A DNA stretch of 64,000 bases from Photobacterium sp. CCB-ST2H9 (lineage in GTDB: Bacteria > Pseudomonadota > Gammaproteobacteria > Enterobacterales > Vibrionaceae): contig NZ_CP100425.1 in NCBI RefSeq assembly GCF_023151555.2, positions 3,038,001 through 3,102,000 on the forward strand, given 5' to 3'. Below are positions 1 to 11,096 of this stretch, piece by piece. Both the position numbers and the translations under genes were made by a program. The first letter of the stretch is position 1. Each line of letters begins with the position of its first letter. The notes beneath the pieces are model-generated. The model had not been told where the DNA came from. It worked only from the letters and a program-made list of their open reading frames with translations, and did no database searches.

Positions 1-122
1 AGGCGATGGCGAAAATGAAAAGCCTTTAACCGGAAAAAGCCCTGATAACGCACTTCTTCCTCCGTGATTTCCACATCGGTCAGGCCCAGCGTTCCGGGAC
101 CATCGGTCAATTGCTCCGGCAT
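1..122 (-). CDS. nudF: ADP-ribose pyrophosphatase NudF, N-terminal part (runs off left edge)
   Basis: Only the first 40 or so codons are in the window. Read on the minus strand from the ATG at 122, the protein begins MPEQLTDGPGTLGLTDVEIT and continues with a YQGFFRLKAFHFRHR stretch. This matches the N-terminus of NudF, the Nudix hydrolase that splits ADP-ribose into AMP and ribose 5-phosphate; the Nudix box itself lies outside the window. A good ribosome site (AGGAG) precedes the ATG. Its head-to-head position with tolC is the arrangement known from E. coli, which supports the name. The call rests on a short stretch plus synteny. Confidence 0.8.
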   Translation of the reverse strand, partial: MPEQLTDGPGTLGLTDVEITEEEVRYQGFFRLKAFHFRHR

Positions 123-536
123 TTGTATTCTCCTTCAGCGCAACGTCTTCACCGCTTAGTCGCCAGAAAGGCTCACATTCGGCCAAAACGCCATTTTTTC
201 ATTCATCCCAGTGATGAGGCAATGGGTAAACTCAACTTTTTTGATAAATGTTGCAGATTTTTTTAACCTGACGCGAAATTGAGCCATGATTCAGTATGAG
301 ACGATGGTAAGCTGTATGAACAACCGTGTCACACTTGTGAAAACTTGCTGAACCATCATAAATTTTTTCGCTATCATTGCGACATCACGTCAAAAAGATT
401 GCAATTACAATCAAGTAAAAGCGTGTTCTATGGTTAGAATTGCGCAAAAAAATCACAATTGATCAGTTTCAAGCAAGGTATCATCAGGTAAACTGAACGT
501 TGCACATTATTTGTCAGGACTTCAGGAAAAGCATTC
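123..536. promoter_or_regulatory. nudF-tolC divergent intergenic region
   Basis: This 414-base AT-rich region carries the promoters of both divergent genes. I could not single out one clear -35/-10 pair. A TAGAAT hexamer at 435-440 is a possible tolC -10 box without a convincing partner. A perfect 7-base inverted repeat (TCAGTTT at 463-469, AAACTGA at 490-496) lies in the likely tolC leader. No small gene was recognised. Confidence 0.4.
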
Positions 537-1832
537 ATGAAAAAATTGCTTCCGCTATATCTCGGCCTAGCACTGGGTGGACTCAGCCCTTTTGCGATGG
601 CTGACGATCTTGCCGATATCTACGAACAGGCCAAACAGAACGACCCTCAGCTGCTCCGGGCCGCGGCTGATAAAGATACCGCTTTCGAAGCGATTAATTC
701 ATCCCGCAGTGCACTGTTGCCAGAAATCAATCTGACTGCCGGTTTACAGGCAACCCGTCTGGATTCCAAAGATGAAGGATTCAAAGGCGGCCTGAGTCTA
801 ACTCAGTCCCTGTATAACCGTGCAAGCTGGGTCAACCTGGACATCAGCGAAAAGCAGGCCCGTCAGACGGATGCCAGCTATGCTGCAACCAAGCAAAGCC
901 TGATTCTGCGTGTATCCACCGCTTATTTCTCTGTACTGAGAGCCATGGACGATCTGGAATTCGTCCGTGCCGAAAAGGCCGCAGTCGGCCGCCAGCTGGA
1001 GCAGACTAAGCAGCGTTTTGAAGTCGGACTTTCCGCGATTACAGACGTGCATGATGCACAGGCTCAGTATGACAGCGTCCTGGCTGATGAAATCCTGAAA
1101 GAAAACGCGCTGACCAACAGTTATGAAGACCTGCGTGAAATTACCGGTCAGGCGCATAAAGATCTGCTGGTGCTGGATACCCAGCGTTTCTCGGCCAGCC
1201 GCCCGAATAACGCAGTTACAACTCTGCTGACCAATGCAGAAAGTCAGAACCTGAACCTGCTCAATGCCCGTATCGCGCAAGATGTTGCCCGCGATCAGAT
1301 TGCACTGGCAGAATCAGGACATCTGCCAACCCTGAGCTTTGATGCGGGTTACAGCTACGACGAGATGCAGCAGGGCGGCAACATTGATCAGGGCATCCTG
1401 AGTGCCGGTATTAACCTGAAACTGCCGGTTTACACCGGCGGCCGGGTTACATCTGAAGTGAAACAGGCTCAGTACTCCTATGTTTCAATCAGCGAAACGC
1501 TGGAAGAAACCTATCGTGGTGTGGTGAAAAATGTCCGCGCTTCCTATAACAACATCAATGCTTCTATTGGTGCCCTGAAGGCCTACGAACAGTCTGTCGT
1601 TTCAGCCCGTTCAGCCCTGGAAGCGACTGAAGCCGGTTTTGACGTGGGTACACGGACGATCGTTGACGTACTGGATGCAACCCGCCGTCTGTACGATGCC
1701 AACCGGCAGTTGTCCAATGCCCGTTATGATTACATCCTGAGCCAGCTGCAACTGAAGCAGGCTGTCGGTTCTCTGAATGAACAGGACATTCTGGATGTCA
1801 ATCAGGGTCTGATCCCGGCCAAGAAGAAATAA
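537..1832 (+). CDS. tolC: outer membrane efflux channel TolC
   Basis: TolC is the trimeric outer-membrane and periplasmic channel that works with RND, MFS and ABC pumps and with type I secretion. The 431-residue protein starts with a Sec signal peptide ending near FAMA-DDLADIYEQA, the usual mature start of TolC. Two outer membrane efflux protein repeats follow, with helical stretches rich in Gln/Ala and beta-strand segments such as SAGINLKLPVYTGGRV. It lacks the long C-terminal tail of the E. coli protein, as Vibrio TolC also does. The start has an AGGA ribosome site about 10 bases upstream. It stands alone, divergent from nudF, and ends in a hairpin terminator. Confidence 0.95.
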   Translation: MKKLLPLYLGLALGGLSPFAMADDLADIYEQAKQNDPQLLRAAADKDTAFEAINSSRSALLPEINLTAGLQATRLDSKDEGFKGGLSLTQSLYNRASWVNLDISEKQARQTDASYAATKQSLILRVSTAYFSVLRAMDDLEFVRAEKAAVGRQLEQTKQRFEVGLSAITDVHDAQAQYDSVLADEILKENALTNSYEDLREITGQAHKDLLVLDTQRFSASRPNNAVTTLLTNAESQNLNLLNARIAQDVARDQIALAESGHLPTLSFDAGYSYDEMQQGGNIDQGILSAGINLKLPVYTGGRVTSEVKQAQYSYVSISETLEETYRGVVKNVRASYNNINASIGALKAYEQSVVSARSALEATEAGFDVGTRTIVDVLDATRRLYDANRQLSNARYDYILSQLQLKQAVGSLNEQDILDVNQGLIPAKKK

Positions 1833-1855
1833 TTCGGAACTCCGATATCCGATAC

Positions 1856-1883
1856 AAAAAAGCGCCTTGAGGGCGCTTTTTTT
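1856..1883. terminator. bidirectional terminator between tolC and hldE
   Basis: AGCGCC and GGCGCT form a stem with a five-base loop. A-tracts on the left and T-tracts on the right let it work for tolC and, in the other direction, for hldE. Confidence 0.8.
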
Positions 1884-1910
1884 ATTGTGTGCACAATGCG
1901 TTGGCGGCAG

Positions 1911-3341
1911 TTAACCTTTACCGCCGCGGATCGCTTCAATGATTTCCGTGGTTGAGCAACCGTCCTCGAAATTGAGTACACGGACTTCGCCACCATTCGC
2001 AATCACTTCGCGGCCACCGGCAATCTGCTCAGGTTTGTAATCACCACCTTTCACCAGCAGGTCCGGCAAGATTTCGCTGATCAGACGCTGTGGCGTTTCC
2101 TCGGTAAAAGGTACCACCCAGTCCACCGCAGCCAGACCCGCCAGCACGGCCATCCGGCGATCTTCCGGATTCACCGGACGTCCCGGACCTTTCAGCGCAC
2201 GGACAGAACTGTCAGCATTCACCGCGACAATCAGACGATCTCCCAGCTTGGCCGCTTCGTTCAGATAAGCAACATGACCGGCATGCAGGATATCGAAGCA
2301 GCCATTCGTCATGACCACTTTCTCACCCCGTGCCTTCGCTGCATTCATCGCCAGCTTCAGCTGACTCTCGGTCATCACACCAAAGCCACTGTCCTGACTG
2401 CCGTGAATTGCATTGGTCAGTTCAATTGTCGACAGTGTGGAGGTTCCCAGTTTACCCACCACAACACCTGCCGCGGCATTGGCCAGCTTACAGGCATCCG
2501 ACAGGGATTTGCCCGCCGCCAGCGAGGCAGCCAGGACCGAAATCACGGTATCACCGGCACCGGTCACATCATAAACTTCTTTTGCCTGCGTCGGCATGTG
2601 CAGCGGTTCCTGACCTTTTTGCAGTAAGGTCATTCCATGCTCGCTGCGTGTCACCAGCAGTGCTTCAAGTTCGTACTGGTCGATCAGGGCAAAACCTTTT
2701 TCCACCAGCGCTTCATCTGTGCTTGCCTTTCCGGCAACGGCTTCAAACTCAGACAGGTTTGGCGTCAGCATGGTCGCACCACGGTAACGCTCAAAGTCTG
2801 TGCCTTTCGGATCGATCAGCACAGGAACGCCGCTGCGGCGACCCAGCTCAATCATGGCACGGACATGCTCCAGCGCACCCTTGGCATAATCAGACAGAAT
2901 CATCGCTTTAACATTCGGCAGCGACTGCTCCAGACGCGGCAGGATCAGATCCGCATCCACATCATGGAAACCTTCTTCAAAATCGAGACGGATCAACTGC
3001 TGACCACGGCTCATCACCCGCAATTTGGTGATCGTCGGGTAATCCGGCAGGGAGACAAAGTCACAACGGACTTTCAGCGAGGACAGCTTTTCATTCAATG
3101 CACGCGCAGCATCATCAATGCCGGTCAGACCGACCAGACGCGCCTTGCCGCCCAGTGCTGCAATATTCATAGCCACGTTGGCCGCGCCGCCCGGACGTTC
3201 TTCAATCTGGTCCACTTTCACAACCGGAACCGGTGCTTCAGGTGAAATCCGTCCTGTCGGGCCAGTCCAGTAGCGATCGAGCATCACATCACCCACAACC
3301 AGCACACTGGCTTGGTCATAATCAGGCAGTGTCAGTTTCAT
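1911..3341 (-). CDS. hldE: bifunctional heptose 7-phosphate kinase / heptose 1-phosphate adenylyltransferase HldE
   Basis: HldE makes ADP-D-glycero-D-manno-heptose for the LPS inner core. The 476-residue length is that of the family. The N-terminal PfkB/ribokinase half shows [15 protein letters not shown] near residue 50 and the catalytic DVTGAGDT motif near 260. The C-terminal nucleotidyltransferase half (from about 340) shows [10 protein letters not shown], the cytidylyltransferase-like HxGH signature. The ATG at 3341 has a GGAG ribosome site. It follows glnE on the same strand with a gap of about 100 bases, the glnE-hldE order known from enterics, so the two are probably cotranscribed. Confidence 0.96.
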   Translation of the reverse strand: MKLTLPDYDQASVLVVGDVMLDRYWTGPTGRISPEAPVPVVKVDQIEERPGGAANVAMNIAALGGKARLVGLTGIDDAARALNEKLSSLKVRCDFVSLPDYPTITKLRVMSRGQQLIRLDFEEGFHDVDADLILPRLEQSLPNVKAMILSDYAKGALEHVRAMIELGRRSGVPVLIDPKGTDFERYRGATMLTPNLSEFEAVAGKASTDEALVEKGFALIDQYELEALLVTRSEHGMTLLQKGQEPLHMPTQAKEVYDVTGAGDTVISVLAASLAAGKSLSDACKLANAAAGVVVGKLGTSTLSTIELTNAIHGSQDSGFGVMTESQLKLAMNAAKARGEKVVMTNGCFDILHAGHVAYLNEAAKLGDRLIVAVNADSSVRALKGPGRPVNPEDRRMAVLAGLAAVDWVVPFTEETPQRLISEILPDLLVKGGDYKPEQIAGGREVIANGGEVRVLNFEDGCSTTEIIEAIRGGKG

Positions 3342-3437
3342 TCTTCTCTCCGGAACGGTAAAAACTGCGAAATACTATCATAAAAGCCTGTGCGGCATAC
3401 ACCGGGGGAATACCGCCGGGATCAGGTTAACACTCGG

Positions 3438-6296
3438 TTACACCTGCGATGAAACCTCAAAAATTTGCTGCCACAGATGGGTGACCACATCGCGTTCCGC
3501 CGCGAATTCTCCCTCGTCCACATAAGCATCCTGCCCCAAGAGGTTCAGACGATGAATTTCATCCCGCAGCGTACAGTACGCCTGAATCAGCGCCTGCGCC
3601 TGTTCGGGTGCCATCACGCCTTTGGCTGCCATCGTTTCAAACAGACGGATATTGTCAGACCAGCGGGTCAGCGCAGGCTGCTGGGCACAGTGACACAGCA
3701 CCAGATACTGTGTGATGAACTCAATATCGGTGATCCCGCCCGGGTCTTGTTTCAAGCCAAACTGGCCCGCCTTTTTCCGGCCGAGATGCTGCCGCATTTT
3801 CTCACGCATCTCCACCACAGCCTGACGCAGCGTCTCAGCATCCCTGGGCTGAGAGAGGATCCCGGCTCGCACCTGATCAAACCCCGGTCTGAGCACATCG
3901 TCACCGTATACCATCCGGGCACGCACCAGTGCCTGATGTTCCCAGGTCCAGGCTTCGTTAGCCTGATATTCTGCAAATGCATCCAGCGGACTGACCAGCA
4001 GCCCGGAAGCGCCGGATGGACGCAGCCGGATATCAACTTCATACAGAACACCAGATGCTGTCCGGGTTGAAAACAGATGGACGATTCGCTGGGTCAGACG
4101 CAGATAGAACTGGCGGCCATCAATGGCCTTCTCACCTGTGGTATATACATCCGCCGGACAGTCGTGCAGGAACACCAGATCCAGATCAGAGCCGTACCCC
4201 AGCTCAATCCCGCCGAGTTTGCCATAGCCAATCACGCCAAATCCCGTGCCGCGACGCTCTGCCAGGTGCGACGGCTCACCATATTTGGCCACCATCTGCA
4301 GCCAGGCCTGTTTCACCACAGCGCCGATGATCGCCTCAGCCAGATAAGTCAGGTGATCACTCACTTTCATCAGCGGCAGCACCCCCGCGATATCCGCTGC
4401 AGCAATGCGCAAGAGCTGCGCCTGCTTGAACTGGCGGATCGCTTCCATCTGCTGCTCCATATCTTCTTCCGGGATCCGTGCCAGATATTCCTGCAGCTCA
4501 GCCTGATACTGATCCAGCGGCACCGGATGATAAAGGTGCTGCGGATCCAGCAGTTCATCGAGCAGAATCGGATACTGAGCCAGCTGCTCAGCCACCATTG
4601 AGCTGGCCGCACAAAGACGGACCAGATGATCCAGTGCGCCCGGATGTTCACTCAGCAGTTCCAGATACGTGGTCCGGGTCGCGATCCGGACTATCAACTG
4701 GCTAATCCGCGACAGCACCAGCGCGGCATCGTCCCGGGTTACGATACGGGCGAAGACTTCCGGCATCAGGCGTGCCAGTACCTCACGGCCACGCGGTCCG
4801 ATCGTCCGCTTCGACAGTTCCTCTTTCAACCGGGTCAGCACTGCCACCTGATCTTCAATGTCTGGTGCTGCGACATCACTGAGTACCGCAACGAGCATTT
4901 CCTCATCTTCAATCAGAGTCCAGAGCTCGTGATAAGGCTGCGCCGCCGCATCATGACTGTCTTCCTCATCCGCGCCGACAATATCCTCAAACACCCGGTG
5001 AATGGCTGCCATGTGCCGGTGTATCTCTGCCGAGAGTGCCACCCAGTCGGCATAACCCATCGCCGTTGCCAGCCGGATCTGATCCAATTCCGTGTCCGGC
5101 AACGTTTGAGTCTGTTTGTCGTGAATGGCTTGCAGCAGATTTTCCAGACGGCGAAGGAAAGCATACCCCTGTGTCAGTTGCTCTACCTGTGTTTCCGGCA
5201 GCAACGCCAGCGCATTCACCGCCGCCAGGGTTTCTCTCAGCCCGCGCTGCCGCAATGAAGGCTCCCGCCCTCCCCGGATCAGCTGAAATGACTGCGCAAT
5301 AAACTCCACTTCCCGGATCCCGCCGGGCCCCAGCTTGATATTGTTGGTCAGGCCGCGGCGGCGGACTTCCGAACTGATCATGGACTTCATCCGCCGCAGC
5401 GACTGAATCGCACTGAAATCGATATAGCGACGAAACACAAATGGTCGCAGCATCTGGCGGAGCGTCTGATAATGTTCTGCGCTTTCGTCACCCATCACCT
5501 TCGCTTTGATCATGGCGTAACGTTCCCAGTCACGTCCCTGTTCCTGATAGTAATCTTCAAGAGCAGCGTAACTCATGACCAGAGGGCCGCTGTCGCCGAA
5601 CGGGCGCAGACGCATGTCAACCCGGTAACAGAATCCGTCGACCGTCTGCTGATCCAGCGCCTTGATCAACCGCTGACCGAGACGGGTAAAGAACTGGGCA
5701 TTCGCCAGGCTGCGTCGTCCGCCCTGCGTTTCACCGTTTTCCGGGTAGGTAAAAATCAGATCAATGTCAGATGAAAAATTCAGCTCGCCGCCACCCAGTT
5801 TGCCCATCCCCAGGATCAGCATCGGCTGAGGGACACCGTCCGCGCTGCATGGCGTTCCGAATTCCTGACAGCACTGGGCATAGAGCCAGTGATAAGCTTC
5901 CATAATCAGCGCTTCTGCCAGTCGGGAAAGATGCGACAAGCTCTGATCCAGCGTTGCCCGCTGAGTAAAATCCCGCCAGGCAATCCAGACCATTTCGCGA
6001 CGCCGGAAACCACGTAGCACCCGTAATAAAGCGGCCTCATCGGTTACAGCAGACAACAGTTCCCGCAGCGCTTCACGATAGCAGTCGGCACGCTCCGCCT
6101 GCTCCAGCTGTTGCGCCAGCCAGGGCAACAACGTGGGATCCTGAATCAACGTAGCCTGTATGAAATCGCTCAGCCCCAATACCTGATTCAGTTCGTCCTG
6201 CCATGTTGATGGCCATTGTGCCAGTTGATCAGGGTGCGCTTGCTGTAGCTTTTCCATCGCCCTTTCAGTGGCGTGTTGAAGGCGTGCGTGTGTCAT
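3438..6296 (-). CDS. glnE: glutamine synthetase adenylyltransferase / adenylyl-removing enzyme GlnE
   Basis: GlnE adds AMP to, and removes it from, glutamine synthetase in answer to PII signals. The protein is about 950 residues, as expected. Two nucleotidyltransferase domains are visible: [16 protein letters not shown] in the N-terminal deadenylylase half and [16 protein letters not shown] in the C-terminal adenylylase half, each with the D-x-D pair. I chose the ATG at 6296 (MTHARLQ) over the one at 6302. The AAGGA ribosome site touches the 6302 codon directly but lies six bases from 6296. It is upstream of hldE in the same direction. Confidence 0.95.
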   Translation of the reverse strand: MTHARLQHATERAMEKLQQAHPDQLAQWPSTWQDELNQVLGLSDFIQATLIQDPTLLPWLAQQLEQAERADCYREALRELLSAVTDEAALLRVLRGFRRREMVWIAWRDFTQRATLDQSLSHLSRLAEALIMEAYHWLYAQCCQEFGTPCSADGVPQPMLILGMGKLGGGELNFSSDIDLIFTYPENGETQGGRRSLANAQFFTRLGQRLIKALDQQTVDGFCYRVDMRLRPFGDSGPLVMSYAALEDYYQEQGRDWERYAMIKAKVMGDESAEHYQTLRQMLRPFVFRRYIDFSAIQSLRRMKSMISSEVRRRGLTNNIKLGPGGIREVEFIAQSFQLIRGGREPSLRQRGLRETLAAVNALALLPETQVEQLTQGYAFLRRLENLLQAIHDKQTQTLPDTELDQIRLATAMGYADWVALSAEIHRHMAAIHRVFEDIVGADEEDSHDAAAQPYHELWTLIEDEEMLVAVLSDVAAPDIEDQVAVLTRLKEELSKRTIGPRGREVLARLMPEVFARIVTRDDAALVLSRISQLIVRIATRTTYLELLSEHPGALDHLVRLCAASSMVAEQLAQYPILLDELLDPQHLYHPVPLDQYQAELQEYLARIPEEDMEQQMEAIRQFKQAQLLRIAAADIAGVLPLMKVSDHLTYLAEAIIGAVVKQAWLQMVAKYGEPSHLAERRGTGFGVIGYGKLGGIELGYGSDLDLVFLHDCPADVYTTGEKAIDGRQFYLRLTQRIVHLFSTRTASGVLYEVDIRLRPSGASGLLVSPLDAFAEYQANEAWTWEHQALVRARMVYGDDVLRPGFDQVRAGILSQPRDAETLRQAVVEMREKMRQHLGRKKAGQFGLKQDPGGITDIEFITQYLVLCHCAQQPALTRWSDNIRLFETMAAKGVMAPEQAQALIQAYCTLRDEIHRLNLLGQDAYVDEGEFAAERDVVTHLWQQIFEVSSQV

Positions 6297-6391
6297 ATTC
6301 ATTCCTTGGCAAGTGGTAAGGGCTGTCCACCCAACGTCGCAGTATTTGACATCTTCCGACTAAGATAACGGATCAGGGCATTGAGGCCCAT

Positions 6392-6420
6392 CAAAAGAAC
6401 GCCCACCAAATTGGCGGGCG
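6392..6420 (-). terminator. terminator of the chemoreceptor gene
   Basis: On the minus strand CGCCCGCCA pairs with TGGTGGGCG (one G-U pair) around a three-base loop and is followed by TTCTTTT. It lies about 30 bases past the stop codon of the chemoreceptor. Confidence 0.7.
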
Positions 6421-6450
6421 CTGTCAGTCAGGTCAGAGGGGTTAGGTCAA

Positions 6451-8046
6451 TCAGATCCGAAAGGCCTGAATTTTTTGTTCCAGATCAGCCGAGTGCCCCT
6501 TCATCGTATCCGCAGTCTCCGTCAGTTCGGTCACCACCACGACAGAAGCTTCAACCAGCTCCCTGACATTATTCAGGTTCTGATTCATTTCCTCGGCGAC
6601 CGCACTCTGCTGTTCAGACGCAGATGCAATCTGGAAATTCATGTCATTGATCCGCTGAACCTGTTCGACAATCTTATCGAGTTCACCGCCGGCACTGGTC
6701 ACCAGATCGACCCCTTCGGCCGCCTCAACCACACTTTGCTCCATCAGGCCGACCGCTTGTTTGGCGCTGTCCTGCAGCTGACCAATCATCTCCTGAATTT
6801 CCACCGTTGCTGTCTGGGTCCGCTGCGCCAGATTCCGGACTTCATCGGCCACGACTGCAAAGCCGCGTCCGGCATCACCGGCACGGGCAGCTTCAATCGC
6901 CGCATTCAGTGCCAGCAGGTTCGTCTGTTCGGAGATACCCTGAATAGTGACAATCACAGTGCCAATTTGCTCCACCCGGGTTTCAACCTGGCTGACGGCC
7001 TCGGCGGATGCCCGGATATCGGTCGACAGCTGATCAATCGTGGTAATGGTTTTCGCCACAAACTGCTGTCCCTGATTGGCCTGAGCCGCAGTACCTTCCG
7101 TTGCGCCTGAAGCTTCGCGGGCATTTTCTGCCACGGTCTGAACCGTAGAGGTCATCTCGCTCATAGCCGAGGCCAGTTGGTCTATTTCGTGGAATTCTTC
7201 CTGCGCTGATTCTTTGGTTTCCTGCATGCTGACAGACATCATATCGGCCAGTTCAGTCAGCTCTGTGGAAGCGGCGCGCTGATTCCGGATTACCTCACTG
7301 AGCTGAATCCGTGTCCGTTCCAGTTCACGGGCCAGATCGCCGTATTCATCCTGACAATCCATCACCACCGGCTGAGAAAAGTCCCGGTTTGCCATACGCT
7401 TGATTGCTTCGGCCAGATAACCGGTCTGGCGCAACATGAGGCTGGCAGCCCCCAGCAACAGCACCATGAAAGCCACAATCATTGCGGCGGTCTGCCAGGC
7501 AATCTGCACCATGTAAGCACTGTAATAACTGTCGGCTTCTGCACCGGACTGTGACGCAACGATCAGCCAGCGGGTCCCGGCCACCGGCACGGCATATTCA
7601 AAACGCTTGCCGTCCCCGAGTGTCAGCGCCTGTGCGGAAGTCAGCCGCGCCAGTTGCGCCCCCAGCGCCTGACCACTGTCTGTCTGCGCCGTTAAACCGT
7701 TGAGCTGCTTTGTGGCCGGATGTCCGTTCACCTGACCATTAGCGGTATTCACCAGATAGGTATAAGCACCGTCCTGCCCCTTTTGCGCTTCAATGACCGA
7801 CACGGCCTGCTGCAGTCCCGCATCCCCCTGAGCGAATAAAACCGACAGCATCGCAGCCTGATTCAGCGCCTGCTCTCTGGCCTGCTCTTTCTGAATGTCG
7901 ACAACCGACTGATAAAACGTCCGGGCATCCCACAACTGTTTCCCTATCAGTAAAACCGTACTGAACACCATGAGTAAAACCAGTTTGGGGACGAGTCTGA
8001 TGTTGCTGATTCCCTTTTCCCAGGGCTTGAAAACCATTTCAACCAT
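6451..8046 (-). CDS. methyl-accepting chemotaxis protein
   Basis: This is a 531-residue inner-membrane chemoreceptor that would signal through CheW/CheA. Membrane segments lie near residues 18-36 and 185-210. They enclose a periplasmic sensor of about 150 residues, probably of the Cache type. A HAMP domain (about 210-262) and a long signalling coiled coil follow. The highly conserved hairpin tip reads [18 protein letters not shown], followed by [16 protein letters not shown]. There is no C-terminal CheR-binding pentapeptide. The ligand cannot be told from sequence. The ATG at 8046 has an AGGAG site about nine bases upstream. It is monocistronic and ends in its own terminator. Confidence 0.92.
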   Translation of the reverse strand: MVEMVFKPWEKGISNIRLVPKLVLLMVFSTVLLIGKQLWDARTFYQSVVDIQKEQAREQALNQAAMLSVLFAQGDAGLQQAVSVIEAQKGQDGAYTYLVNTANGQVNGHPATKQLNGLTAQTDSGQALGAQLARLTSAQALTLGDGKRFEYAVPVAGTRWLIVASQSGAEADSYYSAYMVQIAWQTAAMIVAFMVLLLGAASLMLRQTGYLAEAIKRMANRDFSQPVVMDCQDEYGDLARELERTRIQLSEVIRNQRAASTELTELADMMSVSMQETKESAQEEFHEIDQLASAMSEMTSTVQTVAENAREASGATEGTAAQANQGQQFVAKTITTIDQLSTDIRASAEAVSQVETRVEQIGTVIVTIQGISEQTNLLALNAAIEAARAGDAGRGFAVVADEVRNLAQRTQTATVEIQEMIGQLQDSAKQAVGLMEQSVVEAAEGVDLVTSAGGELDKIVEQVQRINDMNFQIASASEQQSAVAEEMNQNLNNVRELVEASVVVVTELTETADTMKGHSADLEQKIQAFRI

Positions 8047-8254
8047 ATTGGATGGATCTCCTTTGTCTTAGCCAGCGGTTCGATCCTCGAACGCTTGATG
8101 CCTGCCTGGCTGCAAGGAGCCAGTGTTAATTTTAGTGAAGACAGGCCTGAATCTACTCAAAACAAACTTGCAATTCACTCGGCAACACCAGTAAATTCAA
8201 CTTGCTAGCGGTACCGAATATCATAATATGCCTGCTATAAATAACTAAAATTGA

Positions 8255-9115
8255 ATGATGAAAAAGATCGATGGCGTCAAACATGAACTGAATCCGATGA
8301 GCCTGGTTGCGCTCATCTTGTCTTTCGTGTCTCTTGCACTGGTCTCCAGTCTGTTTTTTATTCCGCGCAATGACAGGATATATACCCTGTTTGTCACCAT
8401 AGATACCCTGATTTGTCTGTTTTTCTGGCTCCAGCTCACCGCCGATCTGGTGAGAAGCCAAAGTAAAGGCGACTATCTGAAAAAACACTGGCCCGATTTC
8501 CTTGCCAGTATTCCCATCATTGAACCGTTACGCTTTATGCGGGTCATCCAGATTTTCAGGGTCCTCCGGCTGCTTCGATCCGGTCAGCAGATCCTGCAGC
8601 ACATCATGGCTTATCGCCGGGAAGCCACCCTCGCAACTATTTTTCTGTTGCTCACTGTACTGGTTACCGTTGGTTCCTCTTTGATCCTCATCATTGAAAG
8701 CAAAGATCCGAACGCCAATATACTCAGTGCAGATGATGCCCTGTGGTGGGTGTTTGTGACGATTTCAACCGTGGGATACGGCGACCACTATCCGGTCACC
8801 ACGCTGGGAAAACTGCTGGCCACCGTCATTATTACCTGTGGTGTCGGTTTATTTGGTATGGTCGCCGGTCTGATCAGCTCTTTCGTTTCAGAACCGGGAA
8901 AGCACGCACCGCCCAGACATCCGCATGATCAGGTTCACTGGGATAAAGTGTTACATAACCAGAAAGTCTTACTGGATCGCATCAGTTCGCTAGAAAGCAG
9001 GCTTGCCGAAGCCACAAGGCAGGCAGAACGCAGGCAACAAAAAACGCCTTCCCCTCTCACCGACACGAATCTGTCGGATGAAAAGACAAGGCGTTCGTCA
9101 CCGGACCCGGACTGA
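8255..9115 (+). CDS. voltage-gated-type potassium channel subunit
   Basis: The 286-residue membrane protein has the layout of a six-segment K+ channel. It has two N-terminal hydrophobic segments, an S4-like helix with regularly spaced arginines (LRFMRVIQIFRVLRLLR), a further segment, a pore loop with the selectivity filter TVGYGD near residue 173, and a last helix. The C-terminus is hydrophilic and charged, with a probable short coiled coil (LLDRISSLESRLAEATRQ). No RCK/TrkA-N domain is present, so it is not a Kch homologue in the strict sense. No clear ribosome site precedes the ATG at 8255, and the start is uncertain by a few codons (ATG at 8258 or a Met at residue 16). Confidence 0.85.
   Translation: MMKKIDGVKHELNPMSLVALILSFVSLALVSSLFFIPRNDRIYTLFVTIDTLICLFFWLQLTADLVRSQSKGDYLKKHWPDFLASIPIIEPLRFMRVIQIFRVLRLLRSGQQILQHIMAYRREATLATIFLLLTVLVTVGSSLILIIESKDPNANILSADDALWWVFVTISTVGYGDHYPVTTLGKLLATVIITCGVGLFGMVAGLISSFVSEPGKHAPPRHPHDQVHWDKVLHNQKVLLDRISSLESRLAEATRQAERRQQKTPSPLTDTNLSDEKTRRSSPDPD
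9037..9095 (-). terminator. terminator of the CYTH/CHAD gene, lying inside the end of the K+ channel gene
   Basis: On the minus strand AACGCCTT (9088-9095) pairs with AAGGCGTT (9043-9050), with an inner CCGACA/TGTCGG hairpin, and is followed by TTTTG. It would end transcription coming from the 9139-10656 gene and overlaps the coding end of the convergent channel gene. Confidence 0.5.
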
Positions 9116-9138
9116 GCCGGGTCGGACAGGAAAAAAGA

Positions 9139-10656
9139 TTAAGGCCAGTAAGGTTGCTGTGCCAGCCCGATTTGCCGGCTCTGATCCATGGCATGCAGCA
9201 GGGAGTCTTCCTTGCGGTGCAGCCATTTATCAATTTGCTTGCGGTCCTCTTCTTCCTCAAATTCAGGCTGCAGCACCCGAATCGGTTCAAGCTGACGCAA
9301 ATCTTCCATCCCCTGAAGCACATCCAGCCACGGGCTTCGGAACACATCGCGACGTTCCGCATCATATAAAGATGCAAAACACAGTCCACCAACCAGATTC
9401 CGAAGCAGACGGGGCTGTTGATCGAGATAGTCCGCCCGGCTGAGCGCCCGCTGGGCACCAAAGGCGTCGCCCAGCTCTTCCCAGGCTTTTGCCAAAGCTG
9501 AATCAGCAAACGCTTTTGCAGATGCAGCCAGCCGCTCTCTGGCCTTTTCATCCAGAAACGGCTGCCAGCCCCGGCTCAGCAGCCAGCTGCTGAGATTCAG
9601 AAGCAAATTACAGTACCGTGATGAGTGCAGCAGACGCAGGACATCATCGGGTTCAGGCAATTCTTCCTGCCGCTCTTTCAGCTGTTTCACCAAAGCTTTA
9701 CGGGCATTGAGCTTTTTCAGGGCATGGCCTTTCTCGGCCAGCCAGCGATCCAGCGCTCCGGCTTCTTCCAGCCAGTCCAGCTCGCCTTCCAGCCAGCTCA
9801 GCTCCTGACGCAACTGCGCACTGGCACGACGGGGGATCATACTGCCGAACACCACCAAAGTCTGACGGATCAGCGAAATCGCCTGACTGATCTGAGTCAG
9901 TGCCGCCAGTTCCTGGCGCTCAACATAAATCTGTTCGTGGTAATGCCACTGTTCTAAGGCATGCTCCAGCGAAATCATCAGTGCCTGCTCAGCACTGGCA
10001 TCCGCGTGAAGCGGGACGTAGGACAAAGGTTTCACCGCATCGCCGGCATAATCTGCCGCCAGACGGTAACCCCGGGCAGCTTTGCTCAGGTTACCCAGCC
10101 GGATTCCGCCGACATCACACAGCTCACGGGCCAGCGTGAACAATGCATCGGTCTGGCCGGATTTCAGCTCCAGCTCGACTTCACAAATCGGTTCACTGCG
10201 ATCACCGGCGCGGACTTCGCCCTGATCAAAAGCCAACTCGATCTGGCTGCCGTCCGGCATCGCGACCAGCCACTGCTGCCGCTCAAAGTCGGTCGAGAAT
10301 AAAGGCGCGATCTGTTCAGAAATGGCGGCAATCTCGAAATGTGCCGGCCAGGCATCGGCAGGGTGTAAAGATAAGTCCGGCTGCGGGCCGTTCAGTTCAG
10401 CATTATACTCAGGCCGCTGGTGCAGTCCGGCAACAACACGTCCTGCTGTCTTGAGGGTCTGAATGTAGACATCATCAATCCGGCGAACCCGCAGGCCGAT
10501 GTCATGCTGACGAAGAATTTGCTCAGGGGTATCGAAATAAATGTTACCCAGTCGCTTACTGCTTTGCTGCAAGATTTTGGCTTGGGCAATTTTTCGCAGT
10601 AGATGACTCGAAAATTCCGCTGAGACGAAAAACTTCAGTTCTATCTCGGTTTCCAT
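9139..10656 (-). CDS. ygiF: CYTH and CHAD domain protein (YgiF-like inorganic triphosphatase)
   Basis: The protein begins METEIELKFFV, the E-x-E-x-K signature that opens CYTH (triphosphate tunnel) enzymes. Alternating charged beta-strand motifs continue to about residue 200. The C-terminal part, about residue 225 onward, is a helical CHAD domain with repeated basic/histidine helices, thought to bind polyphosphate. E. coli YgiF hydrolyses inorganic triphosphate. I took the ATG at 10656, 28 codons inside the longest frame. It has an AGGGA ribosome site, and the EIELK motif should sit at the very N-terminus. Position upstream of ygiM/cca matches E. coli. Confidence 0.88.
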   Translation of the reverse strand: METEIELKFFVSAEFSSHLLRKIAQAKILQQSSKRLGNIYFDTPEQILRQHDIGLRVRRIDDVYIQTLKTAGRVVAGLHQRPEYNAELNGPQPDLSLHPADAWPAHFEIAAISEQIAPLFSTDFERQQWLVAMPDGSQIELAFDQGEVRAGDRSEPICEVELELKSGQTDALFTLARELCDVGGIRLGNLSKAARGYRLAADYAGDAVKPLSYVPLHADASAEQALMISLEHALEQWHYHEQIYVERQELAALTQISQAISLIRQTLVVFGSMIPRRASAQLRQELSWLEGELDWLEEAGALDRWLAEKGHALKKLNARKALVKQLKERQEELPEPDDVLRLLHSSRYCNLLLNLSSWLLSRGWQPFLDEKARERLAASAKAFADSALAKAWEELGDAFGAQRALSRADYLDQQPRLLRNLVGGLCFASLYDAERRDVFRSPWLDVLQGMEDLRQLEPIRVLQPEFEEEEDRKQIDKWLHRKEDSLLHAMDQSRQIGLAQQPYWP

Positions 10657-11096
10657 AATTGTCCCTATAAACGGTAGCCAGCCAAGGATATTTGCTAATC
10701 TTGCCGGGAGCAAGCAGGAAATCTCCCCAAATAGCAGCACAAAATGTGTTTCCCTGTACTACGTTATACGTTACCATGCGCGCCACAGGGCCTGTTGACC
10801 TTTGGATTATTTGTTCTGTTCAGTGCTGAAATAAGCGCTAATCAAGGCACGAATCATGGAGTTTAGTGCGCTAAATAAATGATGAGTAACGCAGTGAAGC
10901 GCTTGTTCAGCTCAGAAAGAGCTGAGACAACTATTCCGCTTCATTCCGTGAATCAGGTTTATCCGGCAGCACCTCCTTTCAGCCTTAACCGACGCGACAT
11001 CTGATCGCTTACGGAACGGGAGTCCAAACCTCAGCAGGCTCAGATTCATCGCTCAAGATTTCGCCTTTATCACAGGTATCTTTAGGTTGATCGGCT
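10657..11096. promoter_or_regulatory. long leader region before the phosphate transport genes
   Basis: This stretch of 440 bases without a gene separates the divergent CYTH/CHAD gene from the DUF47-pit pair. It holds a strong hairpin at 10903-10930 (TCAGCTC/GAGCTGA, extended by TTGT/ACAA across one bulged base) with no T-run, so it is not a simple terminator. I could not recognise a Pho box or a known riboswitch. Confidence 0.4.
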
